Under the pieces are notes generated by a model. That model saw nothing but the letters and a program-made list of their open reading frames with translations, did no database searches and was not told where the DNA came from. Shown piece after piece: positions 1-8,120 of a stretch of DNA of 64,000 nucleotides. This stretch comes from Pseudomonas antarctica (GTDB taxonomy: Bacteria > Pseudomonadota > Gammaproteobacteria > Pseudomonadales > Pseudomonadaceae). Location of the stretch: assembly GCF_001647715.1 (NCBI RefSeq), contig NZ_CP015600.1:2728001-2792000 (forward strand). The letters run 5' to 3'. Position numbers and translations under genes: made by a program. Every line of letters begins with the position of its first letter. Position 1 is the first letter of the stretch.

Positions 1-249
1 AGTACCCCGACCTTTGCCCAGACCGAAGTGATCATCCGCCAGGCGCCTCCGGCAGAACGGGTTGAAGTGATCCCTGCCGAACGCCCGGGCTACGCGTGGG
101 ACCGTGGCCACTGGAAATGGGAACGCGGTGCCTATGCATGGGTGCCGGGCCATTGGCAGCCGGTGATGCGCAATGCCCGCTGGGAGCCTGGGCACTGGGA
201 ATCCCGTGGCCCGAACTGGTATTGGCGCGAAGGCCATTGGGTCCGCTGA
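1..249 (+). CDS. YXWGXW/WxxGHW-repeat protein, 5' end outside window
   Basis: The reading frame is open from base 1 and ends at TGA 247-249, so the start lies upstream. The visible 82 residues carry four to five spaced repeats of the W-x-x-G-H-W type (for example DRGHWKW, VPGHWQP, EPGHWES, REGHWVR). Proteins with such tryptophan/glycine repeats are known in Proteobacteria as small secreted or outer-membrane-associated proteins of unknown role. It is followed after 37 nt by the ECF sigma operon and could be a target or cotranscribed partner of it; that link is inference from position only. Confidence 0.7.
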   Translation, partial: STPTFAQTEVIIRQAPPAERVEVIPAERPGYAWDRGHWKWERGAYAWVPGHWQPVMRNARWEPGHWESRGPNWYWREGHWVR

Positions 250-286
250 AATTTGATACTTAGCCTGCGGACCGAGAGTTACCCGA

Positions 287-865
287 TTGAAAGACACTGA
301 TCCGGACGTTGAGCTACTGGCGCGTATCAGCAACAACGAGCCTGCCGCCGTCAACGAAATGGTAACGCGCAAGTTGCCGCGTTTGCTCGCGCTCGCCAGT
401 CGGATCCTGGGGGATGCCGACGAAGCCAAGGACGTCGCCCAGGAAAGTTTTCTGCGGATCTGGCGCCAGGCGGCCAACTGGCGCGCCGGCGAAGCGCGTT
501 TTGACACCTGGCTGCACCGGGTGGCGCTCAACCTGTGCCATGACCGTCTGCGCCGGCGCAAGGAACGCCCGTTGAACGAGGAGGAGGCGCTGACACTGGC
601 GGACAGCGCGCCGTCCCCGGATGAACAGTTGGAAACAGCCGACCGCAGTGCCCGAATGGCCGCTGCATTGGCCAGGTTACCCGAGCGCCAGCGCGAAGCC
701 ATTGTGCTGCAGTACTATCAGGAGCTGTCGAACATCGACGCCGCGGCTCTGATGAATATCAGCGTCGAGGCACTGGAGAGCCTGCTGTCGAGGGCCCGCC
801 GCCAGTTGCGCAGCCAACTTGCCGACACACCCGGGCTTGCCCGCCCAGGAAGGGGAAAATCATGA
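287..865 (+). CDS. ECF-type RNA polymerase sigma factor
   Basis: This 192-residue protein has the two-domain layout of extracytoplasmic-function sigma factors. A region 2 helix lies around residues 40-62 (DADEAKDVAQESFLRIWRQ). A region 4 helix-turn-helix lies around residues 130-180, beginning LPERQREAIVLQYYQ. The start is TTG at 287; no better start lies nearby. The stop overlaps the next ATG by 4 nt (ATGA), so it is translationally coupled to the membrane protein at 862, which is probably its anti-sigma factor. It would direct core polymerase to a small stress regulon. The signal is unknown, although the third gene resembles metal-sensing periplasmic proteins. Confidence 0.9.
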   Translation: MKDTDPDVELLARISNNEPAAVNEMVTRKLPRLLALASRILGDADEAKDVAQESFLRIWRQAANWRAGEARFDTWLHRVALNLCHDRLRRRKERPLNEEEALTLADSAPSPDEQLETADRSARMAAALARLPERQREAIVLQYYQELSNIDAAALMNISVEALESLLSRARRQLRSQLADTPGLARPGRGKS

Positions 866-1293
866 CACCTGAACGATTTGCGCACTTGGCTGATGCCTAT
901 GGAGCCAGCTTGCACCGCTGGCCCATCGCTGAACAGGCCGCGGCCCAGGCCTTGCTCGACAGCGGTAACGCCAGCGCGCGCGAGGCGTTGTGCGATGCGG
1001 GCTGGCTGGATGGGCAGTTGGACAACCATCAACTGGCCTGCGCAGATCCGGCACTGGCACGGCAGATTCGCCAATCCGCCCCGCGACGCGCCTCTTTCTG
1101 GTCGCGCTATGCCAACTGGTTATCGCCCGCCGGCCTGGTCGGTGTGGGGATTGCAGGTATCGCCGCCGGGGTGCTGGTGGCGTCGTTGAGTGTGCCATTG
1201 CCCATGTTGTCATCCGAAGTGCTGCCCAGTGTCTTCGATCAGGGCGATGCCGACGTCGTCTTCACTGTCAACGCCGAGGAAACCGAGCAATGA
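862..1293 (+). CDS. Putative anti-sigma factor, single-pass membrane protein
   Basis: The product has 143 residues: a cytoplasmic N-terminal part of about 85 residues, one hydrophobic segment around residues 90-115 (LSPAGLVGVGIAGIAAGVLVA) and a short periplasmic tail. No catalytic motif is visible. A cytoplasmic domain followed by one membrane segment, encoded directly after an ECF sigma gene with a 4-nt overlap, is the standard arrangement for an anti-sigma factor. Function is inferred from this context and topology rather than from a recognised domain. Its own stop overlaps the next start by 4 nt. Confidence 0.65.
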   Translation: MTPERFAHLADAYGASLHRWPIAEQAAAQALLDSGNASAREALCDAGWLDGQLDNHQLACADPALARQIRQSAPRRASFWSRYANWLSPAGLVGVGIAGIAAGVLVASLSVPLPMLSSEVLPSVFDQGDADVVFTVNAEETEQ

Positions 1294-1784
1294 CCGTAAA
1301 ATCCCTTAAACCCTGGCTGGTCGTCTCGGTGTTGCTCAACGTGTTCCTGATCGGCGGTGTAGGTGGCGGCCTGTATCACTGGATGGCCACTGCCAAGCCC
1401 GCCGAAGCGGTGGTCAACCAGCACGGCCTGCGCCAGGCGATGATCAAGTTGCCGGCAGAGCGCCGCAAAGAGTTGCGCCAACTGCTGCGGCATAACCGTG
1501 CTGACAGCCAACCGCTGATCATGGCCGGTCGCGAAGCGCGCCTGGGTGTGATCAAACAACTCGAAGCGCCGACGCTGGACCACGATGTACTGGTGGCCGA
1601 ACTGGCCAAGGCCCGCGAAGCGGATGTCGCGCTCAGGGCGCTGGTGGATGCCACACTGGCGCAGTTCGCAAGCAACTTGCCCCAGGATGAACGGCAGAAA
1701 CTGGTCGAGGCGCTGTACCAGCGCGGGCAGGGCAAAACCAAGGAGAAACTCCCCCAGGTCGCGGGGAATAAACCGCGTTCTTGA
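1290..1784 (+). CDS. Periplasmic heavy-metal sensor-like protein (CnrR/ZraP type)
   Basis: ATG at 1290 overlaps the preceding stop. The 164-residue product starts with an uncleaved-looking membrane anchor (residues about 9-32, PWLVVSVLLNVFLIGGV). A helical, charged periplasmic domain follows, with the pattern LPAERRKELRQLLRHNR and a second helix ending LPQDERQKLVEALYQRG. This layout is that of the CnrR/CpxP/ZraP-like superfamily (metal-resistance sensors with an LTxxQ-like helical hairpin). Known relatives sense metal or envelope stress and control an ECF sigma through a membrane partner, which fits this three-gene operon. The ligand cannot be read from sequence; no His-rich site is obvious. 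Confidence 0.7.
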   Translation: MTVKSLKPWLVVSVLLNVFLIGGVGGGLYHWMATAKPAEAVVNQHGLRQAMIKLPAERRKELRQLLRHNRADSQPLIMAGREARLGVIKQLEAPTLDHDVLVAELAKAREADVALRALVDATLAQFASNLPQDERQKLVEALYQRGQGKTKEKLPQVAGNKPRS

Positions 1785-1830
1785 TCTGTATGCAGGTGAC
1801 GACCTGGCTCCTGAGTCAGGCCCGGTCAGC

Positions 1831-1863
1831 TGTGGGGGCTGGCTTGCCTGCGATGCAGGCGAC
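1831..1863. repeat. Single REP element in a 302-bp intergenic gap
   Basis: The stretch has the GTGGGGGCTGGCTTGCCTGC core seen in the REP pairs elsewhere in this window, here as a single unpaired copy with a short TTGCCTGC/GATGCAGG hairpin. It lies between the ECF operon and the convergent Nudix gene. I see no other feature in 1785-2086. Confidence 0.7.
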
Positions 1864-2086
1864 TCGGTCTTTGCGATCTAAGCGCACTGTCCACCTGCAA
1901 CCTCGCCATACCCACTTGATGCAACACCGAAATCCCCAACATTCGTGACGTCCGGTGCAGACCCGTGCGCACGACAATCAGCGGATTAAAGCGGTTGGAT
2001 GGCCGAGGCAAGACGTACAGCCGCTGCCGCGTTCGTCAAATCCTTTGTCGAACGGCAGAAAACGGAAGGCGGGGTGAGGCGGGGAG

Positions 2087-2449
2087 TCAGAGGCGACGCA
2101 GGAAGGATTTGACGATGTGCCGGGTGGCGTCGGTGGTGTCCAGCTCGTCCATGGCACTATAAGCGTGCCACCGGCAATCAATGATCTCGTTGCGTGGGTG
2201 CGCCTCGGCAATGTTCACCACCGAGGCTTCGAACACATGATGCACCGTGTCGCGGGCTTTCAATTCCTGCAAGTACAGCAGGCCGTCCACGTTCAACCCG
2301 GTTTCTTCTTGCAGCTCGCGTGCGGCTGCCCCGACCGGGCGCTCGTCACGCTCGACCTTGCCGCCCGGCAATGCCCATTTTGACCTGGCCTTGCGCACGA
2401 AGAGGATGCGCTCCTCATGTTTGCAAATGACGGTTGCACGTATTTTCAA
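2087..2449 (-). CDS. Nudix hydrolase
   Basis: The 120-residue protein carries a complete Nudix box, GKVERDE-x7-RELQEETGL at about residues 30-52, matching GX5EX7REUXEEXGU. These enzymes cleave nucleoside diphosphates linked to another moiety; the substrate cannot be predicted. The length and the opening MKIRATVICKHEERILFVRK are typical of small MutT-like members that may clean oxidised nucleotides. It stands alone, transcribed toward the ECF operon. Confidence 0.9.
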   Translation of the reverse strand: MKIRATVICKHEERILFVRKARSKWALPGGKVERDERPVGAAARELQEETGLNVDGLLYLQELKARDTVHHVFEASVVNIAEAHPRNEIIDCRWHAYSAMDELDTTDATRHIVKSFLRRL

Positions 2450-2575
2450 GGTCTACACCTCCCTAGTTGAATGACTGTCATGAAAGTGTAATGCAATTGT
2501 CATGCTAATCGGCGGTGGCGCGCACGGGTGGTGATGTGGATACTTCCCCCTTGATAAAACGGACGAGGACAACTG

Positions 2576-3556
2576 ATGAATACCGTACGTTGGGGCATGA
2601 TTGGCTGTGGCAGTGTCACTGAGTTAAAGAGTGGACCCGCCTTCTACAAAGTGCCAGGTTCTGCGCTGGTGGCCGTGATGGGGCGCCGCGAAGCCGCTGT
2701 GCGCGATTATGCGGCACGCCACGGCATTGCCCGTTTCTATACCGACGCCCAGGCACTGATTGACGACCCTGAAGTCGACGCGGTGTACATCGCCACCCCA
2801 CCCGACAGCCACCTTGAATACAGCCTGATGGTGGCTGCGGCGGGCAAGCATTGCTGCGTCGAGAAGCCCATGGCCATCAACGCCGAGCAAAGCGCGCTGA
2901 TGCAGCGCACCTTCGAGCGCGCCGGGCTGTACTTGTTTGTGTCCTACTACCGCCGTTCGCTGCCACGCTTTCAGCAAGTGCGCGACTGGCTGCGGGACGG
3001 GCGCATCGGTGAGTTGCGCCATGTGACCTGGTCGCTGTGCAAGCCGCCAGCGCCCGCCGACGCCAGCCCTGCCAATTGGCGTACCGACCCGGCCATCGCC
3101 GGCGGCGGCTACTTTGCCGACCTCGCCAGCCATGGGTTTGACCTGTTCCAGTACCTGGCGGGCGATATCGTCGAAGTCACCGGTTTTACTGCACGACAAG
3201 CGGGGCAGTATGCGGCTGAGGATGCGGTGACGGCCTGCTGGACCTTCAGTTCGGGCGCGCTGGGCATGGGCTGCTGGAACTTTGTCGCGGATCGCCGCGA
3301 AGACCGGGTGGAGCTGATCGGCAGCGCTGGCCGCATCACGTTTGCGGTGTTCGAGGACGAGCCGTTGCGTCTTGAAGGTGAGGTTGACGAAGTGTTGGAA
3401 GTGCCTTGCCATGAACATATCCAATGGCATCACGTGCAGTCCATGAACGCGCACATTCGTGGGGAAGCCGAGCATCCTTCACTGGCGATCGAGGCGCTGA
3501 AGACGGATCGAATTCTGGATAAAGTATTGCTACGCAATCCGCGCCGTCCTGATTGA
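2576..3556 (+). CDS. Gfo/Idh/MocA family NAD(P)-dependent oxidoreductase
   Basis: The 326-residue protein has an N-terminal Rossmann fold (WGMIGCGSVTELKSG at residues 6-20) and the family catalytic motif E96-K97-P98 in CCVEKPMA. Members oxidise sugar, inositol or related hydroxyl groups with NAD(P). The substrate here is unknown, and no transporter or sugar regulator is adjacent. The ATG at 2576 follows a GAGGAC purine stretch 5-10 nt upstream. It appears monocistronic. Confidence 0.9.
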   Translation: MNTVRWGMIGCGSVTELKSGPAFYKVPGSALVAVMGRREAAVRDYAARHGIARFYTDAQALIDDPEVDAVYIATPPDSHLEYSLMVAAAGKHCCVEKPMAINAEQSALMQRTFERAGLYLFVSYYRRSLPRFQQVRDWLRDGRIGELRHVTWSLCKPPAPADASPANWRTDPAIAGGGYFADLASHGFDLFQYLAGDIVEVTGFTARQAGQYAAEDAVTACWTFSSGALGMGCWNFVADRREDRVELIGSAGRITFAVFEDEPLRLEGEVDEVLEVPCHEHIQWHHVQSMNAHIRGEAEHPSLAIEALKTDRILDKVLLRNPRRPD

Positions 3557-3645
3557 TTTTCCTATGGCGGGCGTTGCTTTTGCGACTGTCGGTTGGCACT
3601 GGCCAGGACCGACACTAGTCGCTTACTTTTTCAAGGAATGGATCG

Positions 3646-4287
3646 ATGAACTACAAGGCAGCCTTAATGGCGCTGGGGCTGGTGCTGGCCAGTATGGCGA
3701 CGCAAGCGGCACCACGGGAGCAACGGCCGGCGGGGGATTTTGATTTTTATGTGCTGTCATTATCATGGTCACCAACGTTCTGCCGGACGCACCCGGGTAA
3801 CGAGCAATGTTCAGGCAAAGGCTATGGGTTTGTACTGCATGGGCTGTGGCCGCAGTACGCCAAAGGTGGTTGGCCGGCTTCGTGTGATGCGCAATCGCGG
3901 TTGTCGGCCGAGGAGTTGGCCAAAGGGGCGTTGATCTTCCCGACACAGGCCCTGCTCAAGCATGAGTGGGCCAAGCACGGCACCTGCAGCGGGCTGGAGG
4001 CTTCGCGCTATCTGGACGCGACCGATACGGCCCTGGCAGCGGTGCAGATTCCGCAGCAATTGCAGCCGTTCAACGTGCCGAATTACCTGGATGCGCAGGC
4101 GATTGAAAGCCTGTTCCGCCAGAGCAACCCGGCCATGGGCGACCATGGCATGGCCGTCATCTGCAAGGGTAAGGTGTTGTCCGAAGTGCGGGTGTGCCTG
4201 AGCAAGGAACTGCGCTTCGCCGGCTGCCCAAAGAGTGTGAAGACCCAGTGCAAGGGTGGGGACATTCGGATTCCGGTTCAGCGTTGA
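3646..4287 (+). CDS. Ribonuclease T2 family protein (RNase I-like), secreted
   Basis: The 213-residue protein begins with a signal peptide (residues 1-21, ending MATQAA). It has both conserved active-site segments of the RNase T2 family: CAS I as H65-GLWPQY and CAS II as H106-E107-WAKH111-GTC. Three catalytic histidines and the glutamate are therefore present, so it is probably active, cleaving RNA non-specifically in the periplasm like E. coli RNase I. Several cysteines (46, 55, 80, 114 and C-terminal ones) fit the disulfides of the family. An AAGGA sequence precedes the ATG. It ends directly against the convergent AraC-family gene with no spacer. Confidence 0.92.
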   Translation: MNYKAALMALGLVLASMATQAAPREQRPAGDFDFYVLSLSWSPTFCRTHPGNEQCSGKGYGFVLHGLWPQYAKGGWPASCDAQSRLSAEELAKGALIFPTQALLKHEWAKHGTCSGLEASRYLDATDTALAAVQIPQQLQPFNVPNYLDAQAIESLFRQSNPAMGDHGMAVICKGKVLSEVRVCLSKELRFAGCPKSVKTQCKGGDIRIPVQR

Positions 4288-5139
4288 TCACGTACCGGGG
4301 TGCAATGCGATGGCGGCAGGCGCCGTTGCGCTCGACGCCCCGGCCCGATCCGCCAGGTAACGTGCCGGCGGCTGACCCACCGTTTTGCGGAACATCGTGA
4401 TAAAGCCGCTGGCGTTCTCATAACCCAGGTCCAGCGCGACCCGCTGCACACTTTCACCCTTGGCCAGGCGTTGCAGTGACAGGATCACATGCAACTGCCG
4501 GCGCCAGCGCCCGAAACTCAAGCCTAACTCCTCTAACAGCAGGCGCGTCATGCTGCGCTCGCTCATGCCAATGCGCACGGCCCACTGGCCGAGCGTGGCT
4601 TTATCTGCCGGGGCGGCCAGCAGGCTGTCGGCCAGGCGCCGCAGCCGCAGGTCCCGGGGCATGGGCAGGTGCAGGGCTTCAACCGGGGCCTGCGCCAGTT
4701 CGTCCAGCAGCGTGCTGATCAGGCGCCCCTGCGCACTGTCTTCTTCATACAAGTGCGGGAAGCTGACCGCCTTGCTGATCAGCTCATGCAACAAGCCGGA
4801 CACCGCCAGGGTGCAGCACTGCGCGGGCAGGGCGCCGGCGGCATCCGGATCGATCAACAGGCAATACACTTCCGCCTCCCCGGAGCCCCGTGCGGCATGC
4901 GACAGACCACCGGGAATCCAAAGCGCGCACTGCGGCGGCACGATCCAGATTCCGGCCTCGATCTGGCAATGAATGACCCCGCGCAGCGTGTAGATCAACT
5001 GGCCCTTGCGATGAGCGTGCGCGGCGTGTTCCCAGCTCTCGGACGTGCTGGTGGCGCCCACCGCCACGACCGCGCGCGGGATCACGTCGGCGTCTCTGGC
5101 CCTGGCAGGGTCGTGCTGATCAAGGCGATGGCGTTGCAT
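4288..5139 (-). CDS. AraC-family transcriptional regulator (cupin N-terminus)
   Basis: The 283-residue protein has a cupin-like sensor half (HAHRKGQLIYTLRGV near residue 40) and a C-terminal pair of helix-turn-helix motifs around residues 175-265. The second ends in the family signature LGYENASGFITMFRKTVGQPP. The layout is that of the NimR/YeaM-type regulators, which commonly control a neighbouring efflux gene. No transporter lies next to it here, so the target is unknown. The stop codon abuts the end of the RNase gene. Confidence 0.88.
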   Translation of the reverse strand: MQRHRLDQHDPARARDADVIPRAVVAVGATSTSESWEHAAHAHRKGQLIYTLRGVIHCQIEAGIWIVPPQCALWIPGGLSHAARGSGEAEVYCLLIDPDAAGALPAQCCTLAVSGLLHELISKAVSFPHLYEEDSAQGRLISTLLDELAQAPVEALHLPMPRDLRLRRLADSLLAAPADKATLGQWAVRIGMSERSMTRLLLEELGLSFGRWRRQLHVILSLQRLAKGESVQRVALDLGYENASGFITMFRKTVGQPPARYLADRAGASSATAPAAIALHPGT

Positions 5140-5248
5140 GGCGGGTTCGCTGCTTGGCTGAATTGCGAAATATATTGGCTATTTTATGCAATGCCGTCCA
5201 GGGGGATGAGCTCTATAGTGAGATCTACTCTCATTTAGGAACTCTGCC

Positions 5249-5659
5249 ATGCGACTCGACAGTTCGACGTTCCCTGTGGTGAAAATCGTGTTTGACGCCC
5301 CCAACGAAGGCGGCCCGGATGACACATTCGTGATTTTTGAACGCCTGCTGGCACGCGAGCAATCATTCGTACTGCTGCACGAAAAAGCCGTCGACGAAAG
5401 CAACCATGAACACTCCCACGAAGAGCGCAAACACGCCTCGATCTGGATGAAGAAAAACAAACAGGCCTTGCGCACGTACGTCAAAGGCATGATCCAGGTC
5501 GAGCCGAGCGCGGCCAAGCGCCTGGCACTCAAGCCGTTTGCCGTTACGTTCGGCAAAGCCTGGGGCTACCCATTGCTGGTGGTCGAGTCCAGGGACCGCG
5601 CCTGGGCGCTGGCGCGGGATGTGCTGGATGAACAGGTGTCGGATGTGGCGCATTTCTAA
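5249..5659 (+). CDS. Conserved hypothetical protein
   Basis: This 136-residue, soluble, charged protein starts at ATG 5249 with TTAGGA 8 nt upstream. It has no signal peptide, membrane segment or recognised motif; a central His/Glu-rich stretch (ESNHEHSHEERKHAS, about residues 50-64) is notable. Its last codons (VSDVAHF and stop) are repeated twice more downstream, because the 3' end of this gene forms the left edge of the tandem array at 5639-6416. Confidence 0.75.
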   Translation: MRLDSSTFPVVKIVFDAPNEGGPDDTFVIFERLLAREQSFVLLHEKAVDESNHEHSHEERKHASIWMKKNKQALRTYVKGMIQVEPSAAKRLALKPFAVTFGKAWGYPLLVVESRDRAWALARDVLDEQVSDVAHF

Positions 5660-5677
5660 ACGCCGCCGCACAAACCC

Positions 5678-5766
5678 TGTGGGAGCTGGCTTGCCTGCGA
5701 TGGCGGTAGGTCAGCCACCTCGATGGTGGCTGACACGGCCCCATCGCAGGCAAGCCAGCTCCCACA
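5678..5766. repeat. REP inverted pair (array copy 1)
   Basis: Two REP elements face each other: TGTGGGAGCTGGCTTGCCTG at the left and its complement at the right, with an inner inverted repeat CAGCCACC/GGTGGCTG. It lies between the end of the 5249 gene and the first lipoprotein fragment, and could act as a transcription or mRNA-stability barrier. Confidence 0.88.
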
Positions 5767-5783
5767 GGGCCAAGTGGCGCGCA

Positions 5784-5910
5784 TCAGTCCACGCAAATCG
5801 CCCGGCCCAGTCGGCCTTTCTCGACCGTTGCCGAGCAGCCGAAGTGACTGTTATCCATCTGGCAGGCGCCGGTACACGCCTCGCCCCTGTCTCTGTATGG
5901 CGTGATGCTA
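5784..5910 (-). pseudogene. Fragment 1 of the lipoprotein gene (3' end copy)
   Basis: On the minus strand the segment reads ITPYQDRGEACTGACQVDN... to GRAICVD and a TGA stop, closely matching the end of the intact lipoprotein at 6330-6677. The 23 residues between ACT and GACQ of the intact protein (DSSQ...PVT) are missing without frame change. It has no start codon or signal peptide of its own, so it is a duplicated gene end. Confidence 0.8.
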
Positions 5911-5949
5911 TCGGATGTGGCGCATTTCTAAGCTGCACCGCACAAACCC

Positions 5950-6038
5950 TGTGGGAGCTGGCTTGCCTGCGATGGCGGTGGGTCAGCCACCTCGATGGCG
6001 GCTGACACGGCCCCATCGCAGGCAAGCCAGCTCCCACA
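5950..6038. repeat. REP inverted pair (array copy 2)
   Basis: Same structure and nearly the same sequence as the pair at 5678-5766, with a CGATGG(C/T)GGCTG inner arm. It is part of the second tandem unit. Confidence 0.88.
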
Positions 6039-6056
6039 GGGGTTAAGTGGCGCGCA

Positions 6057-6183
6057 TTAGTCCACGCAAATCGCCCGGCCCAGTCGGCCTTTCTCGACCG
6101 TTGCCGAGCAGCCGAAGTGACTGTTATCCACCTGGCAGGCGCCGGTACACGCCTCGCCCCTGTCTTGGTATGGCGTGATGCTA
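6057..6183 (-). pseudogene. Fragment 2 of the lipoprotein gene (3' end copy)
   Basis: A second copy of the lipoprotein 3' end, with the same 69-nt internal deletion as fragment 1 and a TAA stop like the intact gene. It is joined at its upstream side to TATCGGATGTGG, the end of the 5249 gene, which marks the duplication junction. Confidence 0.8.
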
Positions 6184-6222
6184 TCGGATGTGGCGCATTT
6201 CTAAGCTGCACCGCACAAACCT

Positions 6223-6310
6223 TGTGGGAGCTGGCTTGCCTGCGATGGCGGTGGGTCAGCACCTCGATGGTGGCTGACACGGCCCCATCGCAGGCAAGCC
6301 AGCTCCCACA
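6223..6310. repeat. REP inverted pair (array copy 3)
   Basis: Third copy of the REP pair, one base shorter in the centre (GTCAGCACC instead of GTCAGCCACC). It lies just downstream of the stop codon of the intact lipoprotein gene. Confidence 0.88.
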
Positions 6311-6329
6311 GGGGGTTAAGTGGTGCGCA

Positions 6330-6677
6330 TTAGTCCACGCAAATCGCCCGGCCCAGTTGGCCTTTCTCGACCGTTGCCGAGCAGCCGAAGTGACTGTTAT
6401 CCACCTGGCAGGCGCCCGTGACAGGCCCGTTGCCGGCGTGCGTGGTCACGTTGGTCTGGCACTCACCGTCGCACTGGCTTGAATCGGTGCACGCCTTGCC
6501 CGCGTCTTTGTAGGGCGTGATGCACGTCCAGCGCTGCAACTTGCCGACTTGCTTCATCGCGCCACCGCCCGCCAGGCAGGTGGAGGCGGTGGCGTCCTGT
6601 GCGGGTGGCCGGGTGTGAGCGGTTGTCGTGCAAGCCGATACCAGCAGCAGGGCGGTCAGGCCAATTATCAACTTCAT
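6330..6677 (-). CDS. Small cysteine-rich lipoprotein
   Basis: The 115-residue protein begins MKLIIGLTALLLVSACTTT, a type II signal peptide with lipobox VSAC (Cys16). The mature part contains regularly spaced cysteines (CLAGG, WTCIT, ACTDSSQCDGEC, GACQ, FGCSA, AICVD), which suggests several disulfides in an exported domain of unknown function. An AGGACTTTTGC stretch precedes the start on the minus strand. Its 3' end is the source or relative of the two fragments in the adjacent tandem array. Confidence 0.8.
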   Translation of the reverse strand: MKLIIGLTALLLVSACTTTAHTRPPAQDATASTCLAGGGAMKQVGKLQRWTCITPYKDAGKACTDSSQCDGECQTNVTTHAGNGPVTGACQVDNSHFGCSATVEKGQLGRAICVD

Positions 6678-6768
6678 GCAAAAGTCCTCGAGGAGTCAGC
6701 GCAGCGGTGCAGTGTACGGGCTATTAAGCTACTTTGATTGACGAGCAAACCCTACCCGGAACTGACGC

Positions 6769-7113
6769 ATGCAAACGTTATGGAAACGCTATTTGAGCTG
6801 GCTGGAAAACGACTTGAGCACGCAGATCTTCGACAACGTGAAGAACCTGTTGGTGTGCGCGCTGCTGTTTGCGGCGGGGACCAATACGTTGCTCGGACAA
6901 CGTGAGTTATTTATTGGGATGTTCGCCTCCAGTGTGGCCGGCTGGGGCCTGATTATCCTGTCGGCCGTGTTGATGTTATTGAACATCAGCGATGGCATTC
7001 GCCGGCTCGCCAAGCTGCGTTATCACCTGGCGTTGCAGCTGTTGCTGATCCTGGTTTACCTGGTGATTGCCGAGCGGGTGGTAGAGATAGTGTGGGGCTT
7101 TCGGGCGCATTGA
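6769..7113 (+). CDS. Small inner-membrane protein, unknown function
   Basis: The 114-residue protein has three predicted membrane spans, roughly residues 26-42, 47-68 and 86-108 (LALQLLLILVYLVIAERVVEIVW), after an amphipathic N-terminus. No family motif is recognised. ATG 6769 has only a weak ribosome site (CGGAAC). It is followed after 54 nt by the glutaminase gene and could share a transcript with it. Confidence 0.7.
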   Translation: MQTLWKRYLSWLENDLSTQIFDNVKNLLVCALLFAAGTNTLLGQRELFIGMFASSVAGWGLIILSAVLMLLNISDGIRRLAKLRYHLALQLLLILVYLVIAERVVEIVWGFRAH

Positions 7114-7167
7114 AGTATCCTCCGCGCCCCGCTATCACTGATTCAAAGAAACATGACCGGACAAGAC

Positions 7168-8076
7168 ATGCAGGCACTGCTCGAGTCGATCCTCGACGAA
7201 GTTCGTCCACTGATCGGCCAGGGCAAAGTCGCCGACTACATCCCCGCGCTGGCCGATGTGCCCGCCAATCAACTCGGCATTGCCGTGTATGGCAACGACG
7301 GCTCCGCCTACTGCGCCGGTGATGCCGACACCCTGTTCTCGGTGCAGAGTATCTCCAAGGTGTTCAGCCTGGTGCAGGCCATCGACCACGGCGGCGAAAC
7401 CATCTGGGAACGCTTGGGCCACGAGCCTTCGGGGCAACCGTTCAATTCCATGGTGCAGCTGGAATTCGAACGCGGCCGCCCGCGCAATCCGTTTATCAAC
7501 GCCGGTGCCTTGGTGATCTGCGATATCAACCAGTCGCGCTTTGCCGTGCCGATCCTCTCGATGCGCGACTTTGTGCGGCGCCTGTCGGGTAACCCGCAGA
7601 TTCTGGTCAACAGCGTCGTCGCCGAATCCGAAGCCCAACACGGCGCGCGCAACGCGGCCATGGCGTACCTGATGAAGTCCTTCGGCAACTTCCACAACGA
7701 CGTGGACGCGGTGCTGCACAGCTATTTCAACTATTGCGCATTGCAGATGAGCTGCCTGGATTTGGCCAAGGCGTTCAGCTTCCTCGCCAACGAAGGCACG
7801 AGCGCCCACAGCGGCGAGCAAATCCTGACCGCGCGTCAGACCAAGCAAGTCAACTCGATCATGGCCACCAGCGGGCTGTATGACGAGGCGGGCAATTTTG
7901 CTTATCGCGTCGGTCTGCCGGGCAAGAGTGGGGTCGGCGGCGGGATTGTCGCGGTCGTGCCGGGGCAGTTTACGGTGTGCGTGTGGTCGCCGGAGCTGAA
8001 TGCGGCGGGCAACTCGCTGGCGGGGATGAAGGCGTTGGAGTTGTTGAGTGAACGGATTGGGTGGTCGGTGTTTTGA
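7168..8076 (+). CDS. glsA: Glutaminase
   Basis: The 302-residue protein matches serine-dependent glutaminases over its whole length. The catalytic S61-x-x-K64 motif occurs in [23 protein letters not shown] is represented by [11 protein letters not shown], and a C-terminal KSGVGGGI completes the beta-lactamase-like fold. It hydrolyses glutamine to glutamate and ammonia. I prefer ATG 7168 ([20 protein letters not shown]), the usual family start, over the in-frame ATG at 7153, which would add five unusual residues. A strong hairpin follows the gene. Confidence 0.93.
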   Translation: MQALLESILDEVRPLIGQGKVADYIPALADVPANQLGIAVYGNDGSAYCAGDADTLFSVQSISKVFSLVQAIDHGGETIWERLGHEPSGQPFNSMVQLEFERGRPRNPFINAGALVICDINQSRFAVPILSMRDFVRRLSGNPQILVNSVVAESEAQHGARNAAMAYLMKSFGNFHNDVDAVLHSYFNYCALQMSCLDLAKAFSFLANEGTSAHSGEQILTARQTKQVNSIMATSGLYDEAGNFAYRVGLPGKSGVGGGIVAVVPGQFTVCVWSPELNAAGNSLAGMKALELLSERIGWSVF

Positions 8077-8082
8077 GGGCCT

Positions 8083-8112
8083 GGGGGTTTACGGCGGTGG
8101 CCGTAAATCCCC
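8083..8112. terminator. Hairpin between glutaminase and lspA-like gene
   Basis: A 12-bp stem (8083-8094 with 8101-8112, one G-T wobble) and a 6-nt loop sit between two convergent genes. A U-tract is weak on both sides, so it may be a bidirectional terminator or a stability hairpin. Confidence 0.6.
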
Positions 8113-8120
8113 ATTTATGC

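Larger units (their letters stand above)
5639..6416. repeat. Tandem triplication, about 272-bp unit
   Basis: Three direct copies begin at 5639, 5911 and 6184 (periods 272 and 273 bp). Each unit holds the last codons of the 5249 gene (TCGGATGTGGCGCATTTCTAA), an inverted REP pair, and the 3' end of the lipoprotein gene read on the minus strand. The third copy runs into the intact lipoprotein gene near 6416. In the first two copies the lipoprotein part lacks an in-frame stretch of about 69 nt and is then joined directly to the next copy. The copies are nearly identical, suggesting recent amplification or gene conversion. Confidence 0.9.

Noticed and set aside
5711..6280. Minus-strand frame of 189 codons across the tandem array
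   Set aside because: It reads through REP pairs and the wrong frame of the lipoprotein fragments, an artefact of the repeat.
5639..6416. Possible CRISPR array
   Set aside because: The repeats are 272 bp long, contain gene ends and REP pairs, and are not separated by unique spacers.
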